A DNA stretch of 64,000 nt from Actinomadura kijaniata NBRC 14229. Its GTDB lineage: Bacteria; Actinomycetota; Actinomycetes; Streptosporangiales; Streptosporangiaceae. The notes below the pieces were generated by a model, which was not told where the DNA came from, searched no databases, and was given only the letters and a program-made list of their open reading frames with translations. Below, one piece after another: positions 57,948-64,000 of the stretch. Made by a program: the position numbers and the translations under genes. The stretch lies in contig NZ_BCQR01000010.1 in assembly GCF_001552175.1 (NCBI RefSeq), positions 41,409 to 105,408 on the forward strand, given 5' to 3'. Position 1 is the stretch's first letter. Each line of letters begins with the position of its first letter.

Positions 57948-59138
57948 TTAGACGGCGAACACGTGGTCGCTGATGAGCCGGACCCCGCCGATCACTCCGG
58001 CGGACCCGGCCAGTTCGGACAGCACGATCGGGAGGTTGCCGGTCGCCAGCGGCAGCGACCGGCGGTAGACGACACTGCGGATCTCGGCGAGCAGCGCGTG
58101 GCCGAGCCCGGCGACGCCGCCCGCGATGATGACCAGTCCGGGGTTGAAGAAGCTGACCAGGCCGGCGAGCACCTGCCCCACGTGCCGCCCGCCCTCGCGC
58201 ACCAGCCCGACCGCCACCGGGTCGCCGCCCGCGGCGGCGGTGGCGACGTCCTCGGCGGTGAGCGCCGGGCGGTCCCCGAGCAGGCTCGCCAGGCGTTCGG
58301 ACCGGCCCGACCGGGCGGCCTCGGTGGCGTCGCGGGCCAGCGCCGCGCCGCCGAAGTAGGCCTCCAGGCAGCCGGTGTTCCCGCAGGCGCACACCGGGCC
58401 GTCGTCGTCGACGCGGATGTGCCCGATGTCCCCGGCGCTTCCCGACACGCCCCGGTAGATCGCGCCGTCCACGACGATCCCGCACCCGATGCCGGTGCCG
58501 ATCTTCACCAGCAGGAAGTCGTCGACGGCCTTGGCCAGGCCCGCGTGCAGCTCGCCGAGGGCCATGAGGTTCACGTCGTTGTCGACCAGCACCGGGCAGC
58601 CGAGCTCCTGCCCGATCGCCGCCCGCACCGGGAACCGGTCCCAGCCCGGCATGATCGGCGGCGCGACCGGGATGCCCTCGCGGAACGACACCGGGCCCGG
58701 CACCCCGATCCCGGTGCCGTGCACCGCGCCGGGGATGAGGTCCTGCTCGCGCAGCTTGCCGAGCAGGTCCAGGGCGCGTTCCAGGACCACGGTCGCGCCC
58801 TGCCGCACGTCGCACTCCTCGCTCAGATGGCCGAGGACGTTCAGCTCCCCGTCGGTGACCGCGACGTCCACGGAGGTGGCCCCGATGTCGAACGCCACGA
58901 ACCGCAGCCCCGGCGCCAGCCGCACGATCTCCGACCGCCGCCCGCCGCGCGAGGCCGCCAGCCCGGCGGTCTCCACCAGCCCGAGCGCGACCAGCCGGTC
59001 CAGCTCCACCGCCAGCTTGGACCGCGACAGCCGGACGACGTCCCCGAGCTCGGCCCGCGACCGGGGACCCTCGTCCCGCAACAGCCGCAGCAGCCGCGCC
59101 TGGTGCGCGTTCTGGGGCCGCGCCGTCATCCGCATCAC
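57948..59138 (-). CDS. ROK-family transcriptional repressor
   Basis: 396 residues; GTG 59138 or ATG 59135 three nt later. N-terminal winged helix RLLRDEGPRSRAELGDVVRL, then the ROK sugar-kinase-like domain with VAFDIGATSVDVAVTD, VDNDVNLMALGELHAG and the zinc-binding signature GHIRVDDDGPVCACGNTGCL (Cys-x-Cys-x4-Cys). It probably represses the uptake operon downstream until an imported sugar binds. Located 15 bp before the ATPase gene, so it belongs to the same transcript or its own start. Confidence 0.9.
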   Translation of the reverse strand: MMRMTARPQNAHQARLLRLLRDEGPRSRAELGDVVRLSRSKLAVELDRLVALGLVETAGLAASRGGRRSEIVRLAPGLRFVAFDIGATSVDVAVTDGELNVLGHLSEECDVRQGATVVLERALDLLGKLREQDLIPGAVHGTGIGVPGPVSFREGIPVAPPIMPGWDRFPVRAAIGQELGCPVLVDNDVNLMALGELHAGLAKAVDDFLLVKIGTGIGCGIVVDGAIYRGVSGSAGDIGHIRVDDDGPVCACGNTGCLEAYFGGAALARDATEAARSGRSERLASLLGDRPALTAEDVATAAAGGDPVAVGLVREGGRHVGQVLAGLVSFFNPGLVIIAGGVAGLGHALLAEIRSVVYRRSLPLATGNLPIVLSELAGSAGVIGGVRLISDHVFAV

Positions 59139-59191
59139 GCCGTCCCTTCGGGGTCGGGAGCAGTGTGACGAAGGTAACTCCCTTTCGCCTC

Positions 59192-59234
59192 AAGGAGAAG
59201 ACTCTTTCACCTGAAAATCCCGAACTTTCTCCTT
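59192..59234. promoter_or_regulatory. inverted repeat in the ROK/GlxA divergent promoter
   Basis: AAGGAGAA (59192-59199) and TTCTCCTT (59227-59234), exact complements around an AT-rich centre that contains CTTTCACCTGAAAA. ROK proteins often bind A/T-rich inverted repeats like this; a likely operator for the ROK gene and uptake operon. Confidence 0.55.
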
Positions 59235-59332
59235 TGACAGGACAAAGTCAGGCGGGCAGTCGTGGCTTCCGTGTCCGGATGTGACAGAACGCCGTCATTG
59301 CGGTCATCCGCGATCACGGTGACCATGGAGGC

Positions 59333-60316
59333 ATGTCCACCACCCGCCGCGTCGTCATCGCGGTCTTCACCGACGTCGACCTCCTCGACGTCACCGGCCC
59401 GGCCGAGGTGTTCGCCCTGGCCAACCGGGAGACCGGTGGCCGGGCGGGCTACCGGGTGCAGCTCGCGGGCCGGGAGCCCGGCACGGTCACCACGTCGGCG
59501 GGGGTGCGGCTGGTCGCCGACCTCTCGTTCGCCGAGGTCGACGGCGTGGTCGACACCCTGCTGATCCCCGGCGCGGTGGACATGCGCCCCGGCGGGCCGG
59601 TCGCCCGGATCGACCGGGACGTGGTGGCCTGGCTGCGGACGGCCGCGCCGTCGGCCCGGCGGGTGGCGTCGGTGTGCGTGGGCGCGCACCTGCTGGCGGC
59701 GGCCGGTCTGCTGGACGGCAGGACGGCCACCACCCACTGGTCGACCGCCGCGCAACTGGCGGCCGACCACCCCGAGGTGACGGTCGACCCCGACCCGATC
59801 TTCGTACGGAGCGGCAACGTGTGGACCGGGGCGGGCATCAGCGCCTGCATGGACCTGGCGCTGGCGCTGGTCGCCGAGGACCTGGGCGAGGAGGTCGCCC
59901 TGGCGGTGGCCCGGCAACTGGTCATGTACCTCAAGCGCCAGGGCGGGCAGAGCCAGTTCTCGGTCCCGCTGAGCAGGCCCCCCGCCTCCCGCCGGGACAT
60001 CGACGAGCTGCGGGTCTTCATCGCCGAGAACCTGGACGGCGACCTGTCCGCGGCCGCCCTCGCCGAGCGGATGTGCCTGAGCGAACGCCACTTCGCCCGG
60101 GTCTTCCGCCAGGAGACCGGCACCACGCCGGCCGCCTACGTCGAGGCCGCCCGGGTGGAGGCGGCCCGCCGCCTGCTGGAGGGCACCGACCAGCCGCTGG
60201 ACCGGGTCGCCGCCGCCTGCGGGCTCGGCTCGGTGGAGACGCTCCACCGCGCGCTGCGCAAGCAGATCGGCACCACCCCGGCGGCCTACCGCCGTCGCTT
60301 CCGCACCACCGCCTGA
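59333..60316 (+). CDS. GlxA-type AraC regulator (DJ-1/PfpI plus AraC domains)
   Basis: 327 residues. The N-terminal DJ-1/PfpI domain (about 1-190: VVIAVFTDVDLLDVTGPAEV, ASVCVGAHLLAAAGLLDGRT, with a nucleophile-elbow Cys) is followed by two AraC helix-turn-helix units (about 215-325: LSAAALAERMCLSERHFARV, LDRVAAACGLGSVETLHRAL). Controls nearby genes, most likely the hydrolase 70 bp downstream. ATG 59333. Confidence 0.92.
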   Translation: MSTTRRVVIAVFTDVDLLDVTGPAEVFALANRETGGRAGYRVQLAGREPGTVTTSAGVRLVADLSFAEVDGVVDTLLIPGAVDMRPGGPVARIDRDVVAWLRTAAPSARRVASVCVGAHLLAAAGLLDGRTATTHWSTAAQLAADHPEVTVDPDPIFVRSGNVWTGAGISACMDLALALVAEDLGEEVALAVARQLVMYLKRQGGQSQFSVPLSRPPASRRDIDELRVFIAENLDGDLSAAALAERMCLSERHFARVFRQETGTTPAAYVEAARVEAARRLLEGTDQPLDRVAAACGLGSVETLHRALRKQIGTTPAAYRRRFRTTA

Positions 60317-60386
60317 CCCTTTCCCGGACACGGCGCGACCGCGCCGCGTCCCTCAATTCCCTCTTTTCCGACAAGGAGTGTCTACT

Positions 60387-60989
60387 ATGACCGTTTCCCC
60401 GAGCCTCCGCGACGTGGTCGGCCTCGACAACCGGCTGCCCCGGCTCGCCGACGCCGCCCTCGTCATGATCGACTTCCAGAACACCTACCGCACCGGTGTC
60501 ATGGCCCTGGAGGGCGCCGAACCGGCCCTCGCGGCCGGGGCCCGCCTGCTGTCCGCCGCCCGCGCCGCGGGCGCCCCGGTCGTGCACGTCGTCAACGACG
60601 GTGGCGAGGGCTCCCCCTACGACATCCGCGCCGAGATCGGGGCCATCAGCGCCGAGGTCGCCCCCGCCGACGGCGAGCCCGTCGTGGTCAAGCGGACCCC
60701 CAACGCCTTCCACGACACCGAGCTGGACAGGACCCTGCGCGACCTCGGCGTGGGCGAGGACCTGGTGCTGGCCGGCTTCATGACCCACATGTGCGTCGCC
60801 TTCACCGCCCAGGGCGCGTTCGCCCTCGGCTACCGTCCCACCGTCGTCGCCGAGGCCACCGCCACCCGGCCGCTGACCGCGCCCGACGGCTCCGTGGTGC
60901 CCGCCGCCGCCCTCCAGACGGCCGCCCTGACCACGATCGGCGACCTGTTCGGCGTCGTCGCCCCCACCGTCGACGACCTCCCCGCCTAG
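60387..60989 (+). CDS. isochorismatase-like cysteine hydrolase
   Basis: 200 residues from ATG 60387 (GACAAGGAGTGTCTACT before it). Catalytic triad of the family: Asp in LVMIDFQNTYRT, Lys in VVVKRTPNAFHDT, Cys in LAGFMTHMCVAFTAQ. Members hydrolyse amides such as nicotinamide or ureidomalonate, or isochorismate ethers; substrate unknown. Directly behind the GlxA-type regulator, which typically activates such a gene. A hairpin follows. Confidence 0.9.
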   Translation: MTVSPSLRDVVGLDNRLPRLADAALVMIDFQNTYRTGVMALEGAEPALAAGARLLSAARAAGAPVVHVVNDGGEGSPYDIRAEIGAISAEVAPADGEPVVVKRTPNAFHDTELDRTLRDLGVGEDLVLAGFMTHMCVAFTAQGAFALGYRPTVVAEATATRPLTAPDGSVVPAAALQTAALTTIGDLFGVVAPTVDDLPA

Positions 60990-61035
60990 GGGGCCGCCGC
61001 ACCAGGGGTCCCGGCCACCGCGCGAGGCGCGTGAT

Positions 61036-61077
61036 CCGTCCGGGGAGGCGAGGCCGGAGGCGGGCCTCACCGGACGG
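61036..61077 (+). terminator. hairpin after the isochorismatase-like gene
   Basis: CCGTCCGG (61036-61043) and CCGGACGG (61070-61077), with an inner GAGGC/GCCTC stem (61045-61049 and 61064-61068). Probably ends the two-gene unit. Confidence 0.65.
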
Positions 61078-61199
61078 AGCGCCGGGCGGGCGTCATGAGC
61101 CGCCCCTTGGGAACACCGCCTAACCGGACGCCGGCGGTTCCGCGCCTACCGCAGGACGGGCGCGAAACGTGTCGCGGTACGGCTGTGTTCACTGGCTGG

Positions 61200-61332
61200 C
61201 GGCCCAATCCCCTCGCCTGGGGGCTCGGGGATTGACCACCAGGCTGGCGAGCGCCGCATCGCTTCGCGATCTTCCGCAAGGGACCTCGCCTCCGGCGTCG
61301 GTCCCTTGCCTCAGACCTCCGGACGCGCTCGC
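61200..61332 (-). repeat. structured dispersed element, copy 2 (133 nt)
   Basis: Reverse-orientation counterpart of 45921-46053. Domain 1 is 61247-61332, with outer stem GCGAGCGC/GCGCTCGC, hairpin GCAAGGGACC (61276-61285) with GGTCCCTTGC (61300-61309), and GCATCGC-TTC-GCGAT. Domain 2 is CAATCCCC (61205-61212) with GGGGATTG (61227-61234). Stem changes relative to copy 1 are paired. About 88% identical in domain 1. Confidence 0.8.
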
Positions 61333-61452
61333 GGTGCGAAGTCGAGCTGGGCGACATGGTTGATCGCGGTGTTGAGGGTCGGCACGAACAGCACCGCCGA
61401 GTCCGCTCACACCCACGGGTACACAGTGATCAGCTCGAACGCGAACCGCCGT
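61311..61452 (-). pseudogene. coding remnant with in-frame stop, unknown
   Basis: One minus-strand frame reads RRFAFELITVYPWV, TGA, then ADSAVLFVPTLNTAINHVAQ and LDFAPRARPEV before a stop inside the structured element. The composition is protein-like but short and interrupted, and no family is recognised. It abuts the start of the MBL gene on the other strand. May be a fragment carried with the repeat element. Confidence 0.3.
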
Positions 61453-61459
61453 CCGCCGC

Positions 61460-62218
61460 GTGATCGAGGCCGCCACCGCGATCATCGAACTCGGCGGCCT
61501 GCGGCTGCTCACCGACCCGGCCTTCGACTCCCCCCGCGACCACCCGGTCGCCCCCGGCCGGGTGCTGACCCGCACCGCGCCCCCGCCGCTGCGGCCCGAG
61601 GAGGTCGGGCCCGTGGACGCCGTGCTGCTCTCCCACGACCAGCACCCCGACAACCTGGACGAGTCCGGCCGCGCGTTCCTCGACCGCGTGCCGCTCGTGC
61701 TCACCACGGTCGCCGGGGCCGGGCGTCTCGGCGGCGCGGCCCGCGCGCTGCCGCCGTGGGAGCACCACGACCTGGCCCGTCCGGACGGCGGCGCGCTGCG
61801 GGTGACCCGCGTTCCCGCCCTGCACGGTCCCGAGGGCTGCGAGCCGGTGGTCGGCGAGGTCGCCGGGTTCGTCCTCACCGGTGACGGGCTGCCCACCGTC
61901 TACGTCAGCGGCGACAACGCCTCCCTGGACGCGGTGCGGGAGGTCGCCGGCCGGTTCGCCCCGGTGGACGTCGCCGTGCTGTTCGCCGGGGCCGCCCGCA
62001 CCGCCGTGCTCGGCGGGGCGCTGCTCACCCTGGACAGCGCGGGCGCCGCCGAGGCCGCCCGGATCCTGGGCGCGCGGCACGTCGTCCCGGTGCACTTCGA
62101 CGGCTGGAAGCACTTCACCGAGGGGGCCGACGCGCTGGACGAGGCGTTCGGGCGTGCCGGGCTCCGCGACCGGCTCACCCTGCTCGCTCCGGGCGCGTCG
62201 GTCGCGCTGCCCCGGTAG
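61460..62218 (+). CDS. MBL-fold metallohydrolase (UlaG-like branch)
   Basis: 252 residues from GTG 61460. AIIELGGLRLLTDPAFD, the variant metal motif LLSHDQHPDNLDESGR (HDxHxDN), VPALHGPEGCEP, YVSGDNASLDAV, and the last His in VVPVHFDGWKHF. This is the UlaG/YcbL-type group of predicted hydrolases. The usual first residues before IELGG are shortened, and an in-frame stop lies just upstream, so the start may have been altered. Substrate unknown. Confidence 0.85.
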   Translation: MIEAATAIIELGGLRLLTDPAFDSPRDHPVAPGRVLTRTAPPPLRPEEVGPVDAVLLSHDQHPDNLDESGRAFLDRVPLVLTTVAGAGRLGGAARALPPWEHHDLARPDGGALRVTRVPALHGPEGCEPVVGEVAGFVLTGDGLPTVYVSGDNASLDAVREVAGRFAPVDVAVLFAGAARTAVLGGALLTLDSAGAAEAARILGARHVVPVHFDGWKHFTEGADALDEAFGRAGLRDRLTLLAPGASVALPR

Positions 62219-62278
62219 CCCGGTGGCGCGCCGTCCCGCCGCACGGTGTCGTGTGCGGCGGGACGCGGCGCGGCCGGG

Positions 62279-62890
62279 TCAGTGGGTGAGGGCGTTCGGG
62301 TCGCGGCGGCTCATCGTGCGCATGATGTGCTCCACCAGCGTGATGAGCACCTTCTTCGCCGACTCGCGGTCCCGGACGTCGCAGTTGATGACCGGGATGT
62401 CCGGCGACAGGTCCAGCGCGTCGCGCACCTGCTCCGGCGTGTGCCGGCCGGAGCCCTCGAAGTTGTTGACGCCGATGATGAACGGCACGTTGCGGCGTTC
62501 GAAGTAGTCCACCGAGGGGAAGCAGTCGGCCAGCCGGCGGGTGTCGACCAGCACGACCGCGCCGAGCGCGCCCTTGGCCAGCTCGTCCCACATGAACCAG
62601 AAGCGGTCCTGGCCCGGGGTGCCGAACACGAACAGCACCAGGCCGTTGGGCAGGGTGATCCGGCCGAAGTCCATCGCCACCGTCGTGGTGGTCTTCTGCG
62701 AGACGGCGGAGGTGTCGTCGATCCCGATGCTCTTCTCGGTCAACGCCTCCTCGGTGCGCAGCGGCCGGATCTCGCTGACCGCGCTCACCAGGGTCGTCTT
62801 CCCGACGCCGAACCCGCCCGCCACCAGGATCTTGACGGTCAGCGCCGAGTCGCCCTGCGGGGCGGTCGCGTCAGAGCGCACGGATTCCAT
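62279..62890 (-). CDS. cvnD: conservon GTPase CvnD
   Basis: 203 residues. P-loop KILVAGGFGVGKTTLVSAVS (Lys31), a switch region TTTVAMDFGRITLPNG, G3 FGTPGQDRFWF and the NxxD-like GVNNFEG. Small Ras/MglA-like GTPase found in actinomycete conservons, acting with the roadblock protein CvnB and kinase CvnA at the membrane. Its start (62890) lies inside the end of the cvnC frame (20-bp overlap). Confidence 0.92.
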   Translation of the reverse strand: MESVRSDATAPQGDSALTVKILVAGGFGVGKTTLVSAVSEIRPLRTEEALTEKSIGIDDTSAVSQKTTTTVAMDFGRITLPNGLVLFVFGTPGQDRFWFMWDELAKGALGAVVLVDTRRLADCFPSVDYFERRNVPFIIGVNNFEGSGRHTPEQVRDALDLSPDIPVINCDVRDRESAKKVLITLVEHIMRTMSRRDPNALTH

Positions 62891-63281
62891 CGATCACATC
62901 CTTGAGTACGCGCTCGCCGGGGAACAGGGCGACCGGCGCGGGGCGCCGGACCTCGATCCGCGAGCGGTCGAGCAGGTCGCCGAGCAGGACCCGGACGACT
63001 CCGAGGGGGAGTTCCAGTTCCGACGCTATCTCGACAACCGACAACGGGGTGCGGCAAAGCTCCAAGATCATCTCATGTTCCGGGTCCGGAACCCATGGCC
63101 GAGTGGCCGCCGCCCCGTCCTCACCCGCCGGATCACGGGTGAGGATCAGGGCGACGAGGTCGAACTCGCCCTCGTGGCGCGTGCGGCCGCCGGTGAGCGC
63201 GTAGGGGCGCACCACCGGACCGGCCTCGTCGTCCAGCCAGGCCGCGCCCGGCGGCCCCGGCTCACCACCGGTCCGCGACAT
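62871..63281 (-). CDS. cvnC: conservon DUF742 protein CvnC
   Basis: 136 residues from ATG 63281, 1 nt after the cvnB stop. DUF742 winged-helix-like domain: VVRPYALTGGRTRHEGEFDL, LCRTPLSVVEIASELELPLG, VVRVLLGDLLDRSRIEVRRP, LKDVIDGIRAL. A probable regulator that completes the CvnA-D signalling set. Confidence 0.92.
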   Translation of the reverse strand: MSRTGGEPGPPGAAWLDDEAGPVVRPYALTGGRTRHEGEFDLVALILTRDPAGEDGAAATRPWVPDPEHEMILELCRTPLSVVEIASELELPLGVVRVLLGDLLDRSRIEVRRPAPVALFPGERVLKDVIDGIRAL

Positions 63282-63282
63282 G

Positions 63283-63729
63283 TCAGACGCCGCCCGGGTT
63301 GCCCGCACCCGCCGACGCGGCCGTCCGCGGGTCGACCGACAGGTGCTGTCCCACGCGGGTCACGAGCATCGCCATCTCGTAGGCGATGATGCCGAGGTCG
63401 GCGTCGGCGTCGGCGAGCACCGCCAGGCACGCGCCGCGCCCGGCGGCGGTGACGAACAGGAACGCGTGCTCCATCTCCACGATGGTCTGCCGTACCGCGC
63501 CGCCCCGGAACGACTCGCCCGCGCCGCGCGCCAGGCTCTGGAAGCTGGCGGCCACGGCCGACAGGTGCTCGGACTCCTCGCGGGTGAGGCCCTGGGAGGC
63601 GGCCATCAGCAGACCGTCGCCGGACAGCACCACCGCGTTCTGCACCTGGGCGACGCGCTGGACGAGGCTGTCCAGCAGCCAGTTCAGCTCGCCGTTCGCC
63701 GGGTCGCCGGCATGCTGGGGAAGGGTCAT
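63283..63729 (-). CDS. cvnB: conservon roadblock/LC7 protein CvnB
   Basis: 148 residues. Roadblock/LC7 domain: LNWLLDSLVQRVAQVQNAVV, LSGDGLLMAASQGLTREESE, FVTAAGRGACLAVLADADAD, LGIIAYEMAMLVTRVGQHL. Acts as a GTPase-activating or scaffold partner of CvnD. Its ATG (63729) overlaps the cvnA stop by 4 bp. Confidence 0.93.
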   Translation of the reverse strand: MTLPQHAGDPANGELNWLLDSLVQRVAQVQNAVVLSGDGLLMAASQGLTREESEHLSAVAASFQSLARGAGESFRGGAVRQTIVEMEHAFLFVTAAGRGACLAVLADADADLGIIAYEMAMLVTRVGQHLSVDPRTAASAGAGNPGGV

Positions 63730-64000
63730 CGGGTGTCGTCCTCCTCGGGGGCTGCTTGCTCGGAAGCTTGCTCGGAAGCCTGCTCGTGCGGACGCCCGGC
63801 GGCCCGCGCCTCGTCGCGGCCGCGCTGCCAGCCGCTCTGCATGGCCGACAGCATGGACCGCATCGCCTCGGGCGAGCGTTCGGGACCGGGTTCGGGAACG
63901 GGCGCCGCCAGCGGTGCCGCGGGCTCCGCGGCGGGCCGTCCGGCCTGCGCGGGGGGCCGTTCGGCCTGCGCGGGGGGCCGTTCGGCCTGCGCGGGCGGCG
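63726..64000 (-). CDS. cvnA: conservon sensor kinase CvnA, C-terminal tail only (runs off the window)
   Basis: The open frame from the right edge ends at TGA 63726-63728. The visible 90 residues are the disordered tail: PPAQAER repeated, then APVPEPGPERSPEAMRSM, LSAMQSGWQRGRDEARAAGR and EQASEQASEQAAPEEDDTR. The MRSM/QSGWQRGR segment is typical of CvnA ends. The histidine-kinase-like ATPase domain lies outside. Coding position and overlap with cvnB make the identity firm. Confidence 0.85.
   Translation of the reverse strand, partial: PPAQAERPPAQAERPPAQAGRPAAEPAAPLAAPVPEPGPERSPEAMRSMLSAMQSGWQRGRDEARAAGRPHEQASEQASEQAAPEEDDTR
63933..63995 (-). repeat. three 21-bp tandem repeats within cvnA
   Basis: Three units (63933-63953, 63954-63974, 63975-63995), the last two identical and the first with one difference, encode the heptad RPPAQAE/RPPAQAG. 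They expand the tail of the kinase and may continue beyond the window edge. Confidence 0.85.

Overview
The window is very GC-rich, with dense genes, many GTG and TTG starts and many 4-bp start/stop overlaps. It carries a conservon operon (cvnABCD), ECF sigma factors, several cytochromes P450 and a mycobacterial-type steroid locus. Together these point to an actinomycete chromosome; an Actinomadura-like member of the Streptosporangiales is my best guess, by inference only. No rRNA, tRNA or CRISPR array was seen.

Layout. 1-0.9 kb: a TnpB gene running off the left edge, with an internal deletion. 1-12 kb: a catalase, three MFS transporters, an aminoglycoside-phosphotransferase-like kinase, XRE, TetR and Rrf2 regulators, an FAD monooxygenase and an antibiotic-monooxygenase-domain protein. 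The TetR and Rrf2 regulators each have a clear pair of operators. 11.6-17 kb: a decayed secreted-protein gene, a large beta-solenoid membrane protein and a poorly known accessory stretch that includes a frameshifted zinc-ribbon gene. 17-19 kb: an aldo/keto reductase, a NIPSNAP protein and a GPP34 protein.

19-26 kb holds the most novel-looking metabolic system: an OleA-type condensing enzyme, a GT2 glycosyltransferase, a P450, an OleC-type AMP ligase and an OleD-type reductase on the minus strand, with a second P450 divergent. This resembles the beta-lactone/olefin pathway without the OleB decarboxylase. 26-32.7 kb and 37-38.5 kb form a steroid side-chain locus (CYP125, FadA5, an Rv3502c-like SDR, a third P450, an MBL hydrolase, a ferredoxin and an alcohol dehydrogenase) marked by repeated KstR-type operators. 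A separate 32-bp conserved motif lies upstream of two of these transcription units. Between the two halves sits a GT4 / methyltransferase / toroid / methyltransferase block.

38.6-47 kb: a secreted nuclease-like protein, galactokinase, a 26-residue Cys-rich peptide, an ACC deaminase/D-cysteine desulfhydrase, DUF1707, Uma2, a quinone oxidoreductase and a cupin. 47-52 kb: a seven-ORF operon with an ECF sigma factor, a membrane partner, a lipoprotein and a MacAB-like exporter. A small ORF built from repeats of the ATPase tail sits between ATPase and permease. 52-59 kb: a ribose/inositol-type ABC uptake operon with a Gfo/Idh/MocA dehydrogenase, a TIM-barrel isomerase and a ROK repressor. 59-62 kb: GlxA-type regulator, isochorismatase-like hydrolase, MBL protein. 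62-64 kb: cvnDCBA, with cvnA running off the right edge.

Two distant intergenic copies (45.9 and 61.2 kb) of one 133-nt element keep the same stem-loops despite sequence divergence, with paired base changes in two stems. This is the strongest unexplained non-coding signal in the window.
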